Positions 7,336-15,828 are shown, counted from the first letter of the stretch. The stretch: 64,000 nucleotides of DNA from SZUA-38 sp965212525 (GCA_965212525.1 CBDBVC010000059.1:62001-126000); one strand, 5' to 3'. Program-made: numbers and translations. The notes: generated by a model not told the origin, from the letters alone.

Positions 7336-8703
7336 TTGAGCCAGAATAACAACAACAAGCGCATGTCTCTGAACAGGCGACTGTTGTTGTCTGCTTCTGT
7401 GGCGCTGGTGATTTTCTTCGGCATCACCGGGCTCGTGCTCGATGCCGCATTTCGTGACAATGTCACCAAGTCGGTGCAGGATCGCCTGCAGGCGACCGTC
7501 TATACACTGCTGGCGGCCGCCAATGTACTCGACAATGAGATCTACGTGCCGGACGATCTGCCCGAGCCACGTCTGTCCCGGCCCGATTCAGGGCTGTACG
7601 CTCAGATCGACTCGACCGAAACCGAATGGATGTCACTCTCATCGCTCGATGTACCGTTCAGCCTGCCTGCCGTTGAACTCGATGCCGGTGAGATTCTGTT
7701 TCAACCACCCGATCGCAGCCAGGACCCGGCCCTGTTTCTTCTGCGTCTGGGCGTTGTGTGGGAAACCGGTGATGCAGACGAGCTGAAATACATCATCACC
7801 GTGGCCGAGGATACTGAAGATTACGATACCCAGATCAGGCGATTCAGGCGCTACCTGTGGGGATGGCTGGTGCTGGCCACGGTTTTGTTCCTGCTGGTAC
7901 AGGCCGTGACCCTGCGATGGTCACTGAGGCCACTTCGTGATGTTACCGATGAGCTGGGTCGGGTGGAGCAGGGTGATCAGTCAGAGCTGGAACAGGCCTA
8001 TCCGCAGGAAATTCGAGGTCTGACCGAGAACCTCAATCGCTTCATCGATTCGGAGCGCCGTCATCTGAGCCGCTACCGCAACAGCCTGTCGGATCTGGCG
8101 CACTCGCTGAAAACGCCGCTGGCTGTGATGCGCAGCAAGATCGACTCCACGCCGGGTGCCGACAGCGATGACATGATCGTCACGCTCAAGCGCATGGACG
8201 ACATCGTTGCCTATCAGTTGCAGCGGGCGCGAACCTCGGGACACCTGACTTTCTCGCGCGGGCTCGAACTGAAGACGCCTGCCAGCAAGATCGTAGAGTC
8301 GCTGGAGCGCGTCTATGTCGACAAGCAGGTGTCCTGCAATTTCGACATCGATCCCAAGGCCAGTTTCTATGGAGACGAGGGCGATCTGCTGGAACTGCTG
8401 GGCAACCTGCTCGAAAACGCGTTCAAGTGGTGCCGCTCATCGGTAACATTGAGTGCCAGATCCACCGCGCTGACCGGTGCCACACGTCGCGGGCTCGAGC
8501 TGATCATCGATGATGACGGGCCGGGCATCTCACCCGAGCAGGCCGAAGAGGTGCTCAAGCGGGGTGTGCGTGCCGATGAAACGGTCAAGGGACACGGTAT
8601 TGGCCTGGCCATCGTCAGGGAAATTGTCGAGGTTTACGGCGGTTCCCTGACGATCGACAAGTCCCCGGCCGGTGGTGCACGCATCTGGCTGCAGTTCCGC
8701 TGA
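7336..8703 (+). CDS. PhoQ-like membrane sensor histidine kinase
   Basis: The 455-residue kinase has one membrane helix near residues 15-35, a periplasmic sensor domain of about 130 residues rich in Asp and Glu, and a second helix near 180-200. A HAMP linker, the phospho-acceptor motif DLAHSLKTPL (His about residue 256) and an ATPase domain with N-box LLENAFKW, DDDGPGIS and GHGIGLAIV follow. It should phosphorylate the adjacent PhoP-like regulator. An acidic periplasmic domain is known in PhoQ to sense divalent cations and cationic peptides. The start is uncertain: TTG 7336 has AGGG very close, and ATG 7363 begins MSLNRRLLL, which fits the family well. Confidence 0.87.
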   Translation: MSQNNNNKRMSLNRRLLLSASVALVIFFGITGLVLDAAFRDNVTKSVQDRLQATVYTLLAAANVLDNEIYVPDDLPEPRLSRPDSGLYAQIDSTETEWMSLSSLDVPFSLPAVELDAGEILFQPPDRSQDPALFLLRLGVVWETGDADELKYIITVAEDTEDYDTQIRRFRRYLWGWLVLATVLFLLVQAVTLRWSLRPLRDVTDELGRVEQGDQSELEQAYPQEIRGLTENLNRFIDSERRHLSRYRNSLSDLAHSLKTPLAVMRSKIDSTPGADSDDMIVTLKRMDDIVAYQLQRARTSGHLTFSRGLELKTPASKIVESLERVYVDKQVSCNFDIDPKASFYGDEGDLLELLGNLLENAFKWCRSSVTLSARSTALTGATRRGLELIIDDDGPGISPEQAEEVLKRGVRADETVKGHGIGLAIVREIVEVYGGSLTIDKSPAGGARIWLQFR

Positions 8704-8765
8704 TGCACTGACAGCGATATCCGGTACAATCCACCCACATCACCCGGCAATCGGAGAAACCCCTG

Positions 8766-9554
8766 ATGCAACGACTGCTCGACATCATGCAACGGCTGCG
8801 TGACCCCGATAATGGTTGTCCATGGGATATCCGGCAAACCTTCAAAACCATCGCACCCTATACCATCGAGGAAGCCTATGAGGTGGCCGATGCCATCGAC
8901 CGTGACGACATGGTCGACCTCAAGGACGAGCTTGGTGACCTGTTGCTGCAGGTGGTGTATCACAGCCAGATGGCCAGTGAAGCCGGCCATTTCGATTTCT
9001 CCGATGTCATGGAGCATGTCAGTGACAAGCTGGTGCGCCGGCACCCGCATGTGTTCGACAGTGCCGAGGCCGATTCACCGGAACAGGTGAAGCAGCTGTG
9101 GGAAAGTATCAAGGCCGGTGAGCGACGTCAGAAGGACAGCGATGATTCTGCACTGGCGGGTCTGGCTCCCGGCCTGCCGGCCTGGATCCGGGCACAGAAA
9201 CTGCACAAGCGGGCTGCACAGGTCGGTTTTGACTGGGATGATGTTCACGGCATACTCGACAAGGTGGCCGAGGAGCTGGACGAGGTCCGCCAGGCACTGG
9301 CCAATGATGAGGGGAACGAGGCGCTGGAGGCCGAATACGGCGACCTGCTGTTTGTCTGTTTCAATATCGGTCGGCACATCGACATAGACCCGGATACCGC
9401 ATTGCGGGGAGCCAACCGGAAGTTCGAGCAGCGGTTTCGTGCCATGGAAACGATTGCCCGCGATCGCGGTGTCGACATGCAGACTGCCACACTGGCCGAG
9501 CTTGATCTCATCTGGGATGAGGTCAAACAGCAGGCGGTCTCCACCGACGCATAA
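8766..9554 (+). CDS. mazG: Nucleoside triphosphate pyrophosphohydrolase MazG
   Basis: MazG hydrolyses nucleoside triphosphates to monophosphates and pyrophosphate. The first MazG domain has NGCPWDIRQT, then EEAYEVADAI and ELGDLLLQVVYH, which carry the Glu/Asp residues that bind magnesium. The second domain has EELDEVRQAL and EYGDLLF. The length of 262 residues matches the two-domain E. coli enzyme. In E. coli MazG lowers ppGpp effects and cleans up abnormal nucleotides. It stands alone between the two-component operon and a tRNA gene; no mazEF toxin-antitoxin pair is nearby. Confidence 0.93.
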   Translation: MQRLLDIMQRLRDPDNGCPWDIRQTFKTIAPYTIEEAYEVADAIDRDDMVDLKDELGDLLLQVVYHSQMASEAGHFDFSDVMEHVSDKLVRRHPHVFDSAEADSPEQVKQLWESIKAGERRQKDSDDSALAGLAPGLPAWIRAQKLHKRAAQVGFDWDDVHGILDKVAEELDEVRQALANDEGNEALEAEYGDLLFVCFNIGRHIDIDPDTALRGANRKFEQRFRAMETIARDRGVDMQTATLAELDLIWDEVKQQAVSTDA

Positions 9555-9579
9555 AATTCAATAAATTGGCCGCAAACTA

Positions 9580-9608
9580 TTGCCACCCACGCCGTATTTT
9601 CATATTAT
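9580..9608 (+). promoter_or_regulatory. Sigma-70 promoter of the tRNA-Lys gene
   Basis: TTGCCA (9580-9585) and TATTAT (9603-9608) are separated by 17 bases. The GC-rich stretch just after the -10 is typical of stringently controlled stable RNA promoters. Transcription would start about 13 bases before the mature tRNA. Confidence 0.65.
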
Positions 9609-9627
9609 ACGCGGCCTGCATTCGCAC

Positions 9628-9703
9628 GGGCCGTTAGCTCAGTTGGTAGAGCAGTGGACTTTTAATCCATTGGTCGTAGGTTCGAGCCCTACACGGCCCA
9701 CCA
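9628..9703 (+). tRNA. tRNA-Lys (anticodon UUU)
   Basis: A full 76-base cloverleaf includes an encoded CCA end. The acceptor stem pairs GGGCCGT with ACGGCCC, the D arm contains AGCTCAGTTGGTAGAGC, the anticodon loop is CTTTTAA with TTT as anticodon, and the T arm contains GGTTCGAGCCC. It is a single gene followed directly by a run of T (9706-9711) that may terminate it. Confidence 0.97.
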
Positions 9704-9842
9704 TTTTTTCCCTGTTTGATCACATATTTCCCGAAAGCCTTGTAATAAGGAACTGATTTGATCGCAAATCCTGTCCCAGCGAACGACCTATTGATTCCAT
9801 ACGGGAACTGGTGTACAAAAGCGGGCTAAGCTACTCTCATTC

Positions 9843-10163
9843 ATGTCAATCGAATACATGTCATTCAGAATAGCCAATCGACGTCATCACTGCAGCCGCA
9901 TGCGGTTGTGGTTACTGGTGTCTGCTGTCTGTCTGGCTCTGTTTGCGCAGACGGCGCACAGCATCAATCACATTGATCCTGATGTATCCTCCTGTGTGAT
10001 CTGTCTCCATGACAGCGGCACTGGTCTTGCGACACAGCATGAGCGTTCTATTCAGGCGAGCCCATGTGGGTCTTCCAACAGTGACTGGATTCAGCACAGT
10101 CTGCCCGGCACTGTTGATCATCTGTTTCCGCTTTTGCGTGCACCACCTCACGTATCTCTCTGA
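9843..10163 (+). CDS. Small exported Cys-containing protein next to a TonB receptor
   Basis: The product is up to 106 residues with a basic N-terminal region, a hydrophobic signal (LWLLVSAVCLALFAQTAHS) and a short mature part containing a CVICLHDSG motif. The HxxxxxxxxCxxC arrangement recalls DUF2946-type proteins, small exported proteins often found beside metal-uptake receptors. A role in zinc or other metal handling is an inference from the neighbour. No ribosome site clearly separates the ATGs at 9843, 9858 and 9900; the signal peptide would be well placed with the start at 9900. Real coding is likely but not certain. Confidence 0.5.
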   Translation: MSIEYMSFRIANRRHHCSRMRLWLLVSAVCLALFAQTAHSINHIDPDVSSCVICLHDSGTGLATQHERSIQASPCGSSNSDWIQHSLPGTVDHLFPLLRAPPHVSL

Positions 10164-10244
10164 CCTTCAAAACCCGATTGAATTTCGCATGAACGACGCG
10201 TCATCAGATGCCGTCGGTCATGCACCAATACAGAGAAATACACA

Positions 10245-12342
10245 ATGAACAAGACTTATCGTTACAAGACCCTCGCCTGGGCCGTGGCTTCTGCTCTGGC
10301 CGTATTACCGGCCGCACATGCGGATGATGACGATCACGCTACTGTCGAACTGGACGACATCGTCATCGTTGGATCACCTCTCGGCCAGACGGCTCTGGAA
10401 ACAACACAGCCTGTCAGTGTGCTGGCTGGTGATGTACTGGAACGTCAGAAGCAGGGTACGCTGGGGAGAGACCGTCTCCGAAATGCCCGGCGTCTCCACC
10501 TCATTCTTCGGTGCCGGTGTGGGGCGACCCATCATACGCGGCCTTGAAGGCTCAAGAGTACAGACGCTGGAAAATGGCCTCTCAACCATGGACGCGTCGA
10601 CAACGTCTGTCGATCATGCCGTGACCATTGAGCCATTGCTGGCTGACCAGATAGAGATCTTTCGTGGCCCGTCAGCACTGATATTCGGTGGTGGTGCCAT
10701 CGGCGGCGCGGTCAATGTCGTCGACAACAAGATCCCGACATCGGTGCCCGATGAGCCGGTCAGCGGCGCTGTCGAGCTTCGTTCGGAATCGGTATCGGAT
10801 GGCACCACGGGTGTGGTCCGCCTGGACGGCGGTTCAGGTTCGGTTGCCTGGCATCTGGATTATGTCCGCCGTGATAATGAAGACTATGAAATTCCGGGTG
10901 AAGCCGAACTTGAACATGACGATGATCACGACGATGACGGTGATGATCACGGCGATGAGGAAAACACGGGCGTACTGGAAAACAGTTTCTTCGAATCCCG
11001 GGCTGCCTCAGCTGGCATGTCATTCATCACTGATCGCGGCATGATCGGCTTCTCCATTTCCGATCTCGATTCACTCTATGGCCTGCCTGGCGGCCACGGT
11101 CATGGTGAAGAGGATGATGACGATCATGGCGATGATGATCATGGTGATGAGGAAGAGGAAGAAGAGATTGTCACACTCGATATTGAACAGACTCGTGTGG
11201 CTGCCAGAGGTGAACTGTACAGCCCGCTCAATGGCATCGACAAGGTTCGCGTGTCCTATGCCACCAATGATTATGGCCACATCGAATTCGAAGGTGACGA
11301 AACCGGCACTGTGTTTGACAATGACGAATACGAAACCCGCGTGGAACTAACGCACAGTCCGGTTGCCGGGTTCACTGGTGTGTTTGGGGTTCAGTACCGC
11401 GATCGCGATTTTTCTGCAGTCGGTGAAGAAGCCTTTATCGTGCCGACAGAAACAGAAACACTGGGTGTTTTCCTTCTGGAAGAGAAAGACTTTGATGGAT
11501 GGAATCTCCAGATGGGGCTGCGATACGACGATACGGATGTCACCGCCCAGGGAGGCCTGTCTGGTGACTTCGAGGCAGTCAGCGGCTCGGTCGGTGTGGT
11601 GGTGCCCTTTGGCGATGCCTACAGTTTCAAGGCGAACTGGGCTCATGCCGAACGTGCCCCAACCGTGGAAGAGTTGTTCTCCGATGGCGTACACGTCGCA
11701 ACGGCCAGTTTTGAACTGGGCGATGCGGATCTGGACGAAGAGACCTCCAACAACTTTGATCTGAGTCTGCATCGTCACGGTGATGATTTCTCCTTCACCG
11801 TCAGTGCGTTCTGGAACTCATTCGATGATTTCATCTTCCAGGCAAATACGGGGGATGATTTCATCGATGGCGATGAGGAATTCCCGATTCTGCTGTGGTC
11901 TCAGGCTGACGCCGATGTGAATGGATTCGAGTTCGAGGCCGACTGGCACGTGCTGAAGACAGACAACGGTGACCTGGACCTGCGCTTCTGGGGCGACACG
12001 GTGGATGCCGAGCTGGATTCAGGCGGTAACCTGCCACGCATCGCACCCGCACGTCTGGGCGGTGGTGTGCACTGGACTGCACCCAACTGGCGTCTGGGTC
12101 TGGACGTAATTCGTACCGACGATCAGGATGACGTGGCCGAGAACGAAGAGGAAACCGACGGTTATACCTTCGTCAATCTGAACGCCTCCTACCTGATCAG
12201 AACCGAGTCACTGGACTGGGAACTGTTCGCCCGAGGCAGAAACGTTACCGACGAGGAAGCTCGCAACCACACCAGTCTGTTGCGTGAAGTAGCCCCGCTG
12301 CCCGGTCGCAACTGGTCGCTGGGTGTTCGTCTACGCTTCTGA
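10245..12342 (+). pseudogene. ZnuD-like TonB-dependent outer-membrane receptor, frameshifted
   Basis: Two frames together encode one receptor of about 698 residues. The first (ATG 10245) gives the signal peptide and the start of the plug (LDDIVIVGSPL). After a GGGG run at 10463-10466 the frame breaks; removing one G restores a continuous GTLGETVSEMPGV plug sequence and then the barrel to a terminal Phe. Loops at about residues 220-245 and 285-305 are very rich in Asp, His and Glu, as in the zinc receptor ZnuD. The intact protein would import a metal, probably zinc, with TonB energy. The break may be decay or a sequencing error. Downstream the frame is open for about 625 codons, which favours a recent change or an error. 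Confidence 0.75.
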
Positions 12343-12362
12343 TCACACCTCAATTGCTCTCA

Positions 12363-12392
12363 ATGACGCCTGAACATGGGTTCGGGCGTCAT
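12363..12392 (+). terminator. Strong hairpin after the TonB receptor
   Basis: ATGACGCC (12363-12370) pairs perfectly with GGCGTCAT (12385-12392), and inside it GAAC (12372-12375) pairs with GTTC (12380-12383) plus a T-G pair, making about 13 pairs with an ATGG loop. It begins 21 bases after the receptor stop. There is no T tract, so it may act as an mRNA 3' end stabiliser rather than an intrinsic terminator. Confidence 0.4.
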
Positions 12393-12460
12393 GGCACTCA
12401 TTTCACAAGAGCACGATCAGCCCCTATACTCGGGGCTGATTTTCGTTTCGGGAGGGTGTC

Positions 12461-12859
12461 ATGTTCGATTTCAATATCTGGGCGGCTGTGGTCGCCGGTG
12501 TCTCCGCGTTTGTACTCGGTGGTCTGTGGTATTCGCCAGCCCTGTTCGGCAAGGCCTGGCTCAAGGCCAACAACATGACCGAGGCCGATGCACAGAACGG
12601 TCATCCTGGCATGGTGTTTGGTCTGTCCTTCATACTCGCCGTGGTGGCTGCCGGGGTGTTCGCCTGGTTTCTGGGGCCCAACCCGGATCTCAAGCGCGCC
12701 GTGATTTCGGGTGCGGTGATCGGGCTGGCCTATGTCAGCACCTCGTTCGGTATCAATTACCTGTTCTCGCAGCGCAGCCTGTCACTGTTTCTGATCGACG
12801 CCGGTTATCACACGGCACAGTTCGTGATTTACGGCTTGATTCTGGGTCTCTGGCACTGA
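12461..12859 (+). CDS. DUF1761 family membrane protein
   Basis: The 132-residue protein has four predicted membrane helices and the N-terminal WYSPALFGKAWLK segment characteristic of DUF1761, followed by a conserved YHTAQFVIYGLILG end. Members occur widely in bacteria and have no established function. A GGAGGG lies five bases before the ATG. It stands alone and converges with the borosin-like operon; only six bases separate the two stops. Confidence 0.8.
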   Translation: MFDFNIWAAVVAGVSAFVLGGLWYSPALFGKAWLKANNMTEADAQNGHPGMVFGLSFILAVVAAGVFAWFLGPNPDLKRAVISGAVIGLAYVSTSFGINYLFSQRSLSLFLIDAGYHTAQFVIYGLILGLWH

Positions 12860-12865
12860 GCCGAC

Positions 12866-13669
12866 TCAGCGATCGGGTTTCTTCAGATCCGCTGCCGTCA
12901 GTCCGAGCCTTTCCAGAATGGTCGTGTTCGGTTCGAGTGCGGCAACGGGTGGAATGACCAGGGTGGTATAGGTCTTGAGTGCCGCCGTGGGCAATTCATC
13001 CAGGCGAATTCGGTCCATGCGTGGTGTGCTGATCGGCAGGAAGACGCCCTCGTACAGGATCACTTCGTGATCAGCTGGGTACCACTCACTCAGCTGGTCG
13101 ACGAGAATGGCAAGATTGGCTTCGGTGGTATCGAAGCGGGTCAGTGTGTGCTCACCGGCAATCGCGATCTGCCACAGGATTAGTACAGCCGCCGGATTGA
13201 CGCTGTGACGGTAGAACATGAACTGGCTGGCCTCGTACTGCTGGCAGCCTGAACGCCCCGGGTCAATGCCGAGATCGGCAAACAGGCAGTCTTCGGCAGA
13301 GATGCCGGGCTCCATGTGAACCTCGTGGCCGAGTTGTCTGGCCTGATCCATCGCCGAATGGGTCACCAGGGCGAACACACCCGGGTGGCCATAGGTGCAC
13401 AGACACACATCCAGCCCGTCATCGAGTTTGCTGAGCACCAGGTCAATCATTTCCTGATAGGTCTGTGCGCGTGACTTGCCCACCGCATAGAACGGTTGCA
13501 GGCTGTGCGTGTTCGGGTTGATGCCCCTGAGCCAGTTCTCCTGCAGGGTATCGGGCATCAGACAGTAGACGATATCGGCGGATCGAATCAGACTTTCCGA
13601 CAGTTTGCTGACATGGCCCGCCAGGCGTATGCCGGTGCCGACGCAGGTCAGTCGTGCACTGCCGCTCAT
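12866..13669 (-). CDS. Borosin-type peptide backbone alpha-N-methyltransferase (split, SonM-like)
   Basis: The 267-residue protein has the tetrapyrrole-methylase fold signature, with the N-terminal GTG loop (residues 11-13) and the YGHPGVFALVTHSA SAM-binding segment (93-106). The more specific marks are EPGISAEDCLFADLGIDP (120-137), GCQQYEAS (141-148) and the Arg67-x3-Tyr71 pair. These correspond to the motifs and catalytic Arg/Tyr of OphMA, the fungal omphalotin enzyme, and SonM, the bacterial split-borosin enzyme, which methylate backbone amides of a precursor peptide. Unlike OphMA it carries no fused core peptide, so the substrate must be separate; a fitting one is at 15517-15723. The start ATG directly follows the stop of the cyclase gene (TGAATG), so translation is coupled. 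No cobalamin or sirohaem genes are near. Confidence 0.85.
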   Translation of the reverse strand: MSGSARLTCVGTGIRLAGHVSKLSESLIRSADIVYCLMPDTLQENWLRGINPNTHSLQPFYAVGKSRAQTYQEMIDLVLSKLDDGLDVCLCTYGHPGVFALVTHSAMDQARQLGHEVHMEPGISAEDCLFADLGIDPGRSGCQQYEASQFMFYRHSVNPAAVLILWQIAIAGEHTLTRFDTTEANLAILVDQLSEWYPADHEVILYEGVFLPISTPRMDRIRLDELPTAALKTYTTLVIPPVAALEPNTTILERLGLTAADLKKPDR

Positions 13670-15496
13670 TCAGGAGCCCGTCTGGCCGATATCATCCTCA
13701 TCCAGTACCTCCAGGCGCTCTACCGTCGGTTTTTCCGTTTCTCGCCTGGATATATAGACAACCTGGTTACGACCGGCTGATTTTGCCTTGTACAGAGCGA
13801 TGTCCGCCCGGTTGAGCACGGCCGAAACGTTCTTGTCAGCCGGGTCGGAGCTTGAAATACCGAAACTGGCCGTGACATTGAACGAGTTACCGGTGGGTGA
13901 GGAGTCGATCTGCTGAATGGCCAGTCGGCAGCGGTCTGCCAGCTCGACGGCTGGGCGGGATCCCATCTCGGGAAACAGGATCACGAATTCCTCGCCACCG
14001 GTCCTGCCAAAGAAATCGGACGACCGGATGGTGTTCTTGATCGTGCTGGTCACTGCCTTCAGGGTCCAGTCACCGGTGGCATGGCCATAGTCATCGTTGA
14101 TCGACTTGAACTTGTCCAGATCCATCAGCACGACATTGAACGAACGACCATCCTCACGATAGGCCTGGAACAGCTGTTCGGCCATCTTCAGGATCTGGCG
14201 ACGATTGAAGATTCCGGTCAGCGAATCAACCTCGGCCAGTTGCTTGAGTGAATGTTTCTGGCGCTGCACCTTGACCAGCCACATGATGGCAAATGCCAGC
14301 ACAGCAAAGATCAGCACCAGCATCAGCTGCAGGTTGAATCGGGATTTTTCCGCAATCTCGCGTTCCAGTTCCAGCAGCTTGTTCTGCTGGTCCAGTCGCG
14401 AGATCTGGAAGTTCTTGTCCAGTGTTTCGTATTTGGTCACCAGAAAGGCGTACTGGCGTGTCTTGATGTCGCCCTGGATGGCCTGATTGATTGCAATGTA
14501 GTTCTGGCTGTAGACATAGGCCTGGCGGTGATCACCCTGCTGGTTCATGTAGCTGGCCAGTATTGCATTGGCATCGCGTTCACGACGCTTGTCACCCAGT
14601 TCGATCGCTGCTTCGAGTGACTGTTCGGCCAGAGAACGGGCCTGATTCATGTTGCCAAGCTCCAGATTCGCCCGGGCCAGCAGTGTCCTGATGTGAACCA
14701 CATCCTCCGGGACAGTGGTCTGGTCGGCCAGTTCGAGAGCCTCGGTCAGCATGTCGATCGCATCGCTATGCTCACCCTGGCGTATGGCAACCAGACCCGA
14801 GAGCAGCATCAGGTTGCGCCTGACCAGCGCCTCACCAATGGACGTACAGGAGTCGAGACCTTCGGTCAGCGTGGCCTGGGTGGCATCGGCCTGTTCGATG
14901 ATATGGACCTGGGACGCCGCCAGCGCCTGCAGGCCGAAACACAGATATCGCTGATTGTTGCTCTGACGAGCGAAGTCAACGGCACGTCTGGCGTATTGTG
15001 TCGCCTCGACATAGGCCTCCACGTCATTGTGCAGATTGGCAGCGGAATGCAATGTCCCGAATATGTATTTCTCTTCACGCACGTCCGGCAACAGTTCGAG
15101 TGCCCTGAAGATTGATTCAAATGCGGCGGAATGCTGACCCTGCTGGGCCATGATCTGAGAGGTGTGCGACCAGGCGCGTGCGCGGTATTCATTGCGTATC
15201 GAGGGCATCTCCAGCACGGTGCGCAAATCATTCAGAGCCTGTTCGGGCTGATTGTGAATGTGATCGACAAACCCCCTGAGCAGGTAGATCCGTGCACGCT
15301 GATCGCTGGTGAGTTCAGTCTCCCTGTCAAAAAACATCTCGAGTTGGCGCCGCACCTCATCAAGGTCAGTGGTGCTGAGTAGTTCGATTCGGTCCAGTTC
15401 CTGGTCGAGATCAACCGGGACAGGGGATTGCGCAGGCAGGGACGGTGACAACAGTACCGTGATCAGCCAGATGATTGAATACTGTCGTCCCCTCAT
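13670..15496 (-). CDS. Exported TPR domain, membrane-anchored GGDEF diguanylate cyclase
   Basis: This 608-residue protein has a signal peptide (about 1-22), a TPR-like helical sensor region (about 30-370) on the periplasmic side, one membrane helix (about 388-408) and a cytoplasmic GGDEF domain. The active-site motif is GGEEF (about 500-504), and an RSSD sequence five residues earlier forms the product-inhibition I-site, so it should make c-di-GMP and be feedback-controlled. It sits between the borosin-like precursor (20 bases upstream) and the methyltransferase (directly downstream), all on one strand. Periplasmic TPRs may bind peptide or protein, which would allow it to respond to the operon's own product; that is inference. 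Confidence 0.88.
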   Translation of the reverse strand: MRGRQYSIIWLITVLLSPSLPAQSPVPVDLDQELDRIELLSTTDLDEVRRQLEMFFDRETELTSDQRARIYLLRGFVDHIHNQPEQALNDLRTVLEMPSIRNEYRARAWSHTSQIMAQQGQHSAAFESIFRALELLPDVREEKYIFGTLHSAANLHNDVEAYVEATQYARRAVDFARQSNNQRYLCFGLQALAASQVHIIEQADATQATLTEGLDSCTSIGEALVRRNLMLLSGLVAIRQGEHSDAIDMLTEALELADQTTVPEDVVHIRTLLARANLELGNMNQARSLAEQSLEAAIELGDKRRERDANAILASYMNQQGDHRQAYVYSQNYIAINQAIQGDIKTRQYAFLVTKYETLDKNFQISRLDQQNKLLELEREIAEKSRFNLQLMLVLIFAVLAFAIMWLVKVQRQKHSLKQLAEVDSLTGIFNRRQILKMAEQLFQAYREDGRSFNVVLMDLDKFKSINDDYGHATGDWTLKAVTSTIKNTIRSSDFFGRTGGEEFVILFPEMGSRPAVELADRCRLAIQQIDSSPTGNSFNVTASFGISSSDPADKNVSAVLNRADIALYKAKSAGRNQVVYISRRETEKPTVERLEVLDEDDIGQTGS

Positions 15497-15516
15497 GTCA
15501 TGGTTGGTGTTCTGGA

Positions 15517-15723
15517 TTAATATTTGCCATGAAACGTGATCTTCATGCCTTCTTCGGATCCGGTCAGTTCCCTCACCCTGTCTTCGTCCTGATCCATTAC
15601 TGCCTTGATTTCCTCATCGCTGAGGCCGTAGTCCTTCATGGTCTGTTCCGGTGAGTCCTGAAACTTCTTGAGCAGTTCGGCATCTTCGCCCAGTTCGGTC
15701 AGGAATTCGATCAATTTACTCAT
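15517..15723 (-). CDS. Split-borosin precursor-like peptide (SonA-like)
   Basis: The 68-residue peptide begins MSKLIEFLTELGEDAELLKK, continues with a helical, acidic leader containing PEQTM and GLSDEEI, and ends in a short non-acidic tail, MKITFHGKY (residues 60-68). The leader has the small helix-bundle (LigA-like) pattern described for precursors bound by split borosin methyltransferases such as Shewanella SonA, whose methylated residues also lie near a C-terminal beta-type segment with His-Gly. The tail is therefore the likely methylated core. AGGAG lies six bases before the ATG. It is the first gene of the three-gene operon that ends in the methyltransferase. Length and pattern also resemble Nif11-type leaders, but the neighbour decides for borosin. 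Confidence 0.78.
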   Translation of the reverse strand: MSKLIEFLTELGEDAELLKKFQDSPEQTMKDYGLSDEEIKAVMDQDEDRVRELTGSEEGMKITFHGKY

Positions 15724-15756
15724 GTCTTGCTCCTATTGCTTCCATACAGTGAACCC

Positions 15757-15805
15757 CCGGACCCTGAACGCAGTCTTGCTGCTACAGGGTAATCAGTCAG
15801 TCCGG
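15757..15805 (-). promoter_or_regulatory. Structured 5' leader of the borosin-like operon
   Basis: Upstream of the precursor gene, CCGG (15757-15760) and ACCCTG (15761-15766) can pair with CCGG (15802-15805) and CAGGGT (15785-15790), leaving an 11-base bulge. Inside, GCAG (15770-15773) pairs with CTGC (15779-15782). The whole would fold in the mRNA about 20 bases upstream of the ribosome site. A regulatory role is inferred only from position and pairing. Confidence 0.3.
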
Positions 15806-15828
15806 AGTCAGAATCCATACGCCCGGAA

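Noticed and set aside
9704..10244. Zur box before the ZnuD-like receptor
   Set aside because: I looked for a GTTATA-x-TATAAC-type palindrome and found none; zinc regulation remains unproven.
10900..11170. Asp/His-rich stretches as a separate metal-storage gene or low-complexity repeat
   Set aside because: They lie in frame within the receptor barrel and fit extracellular metal-binding loops.
12866..13669. Reading this gene as a cobalamin or sirohaem methyltransferase
   Set aside because: No corrin or sirohaem genes are near, and the motifs match backbone N-methyltransferases better.
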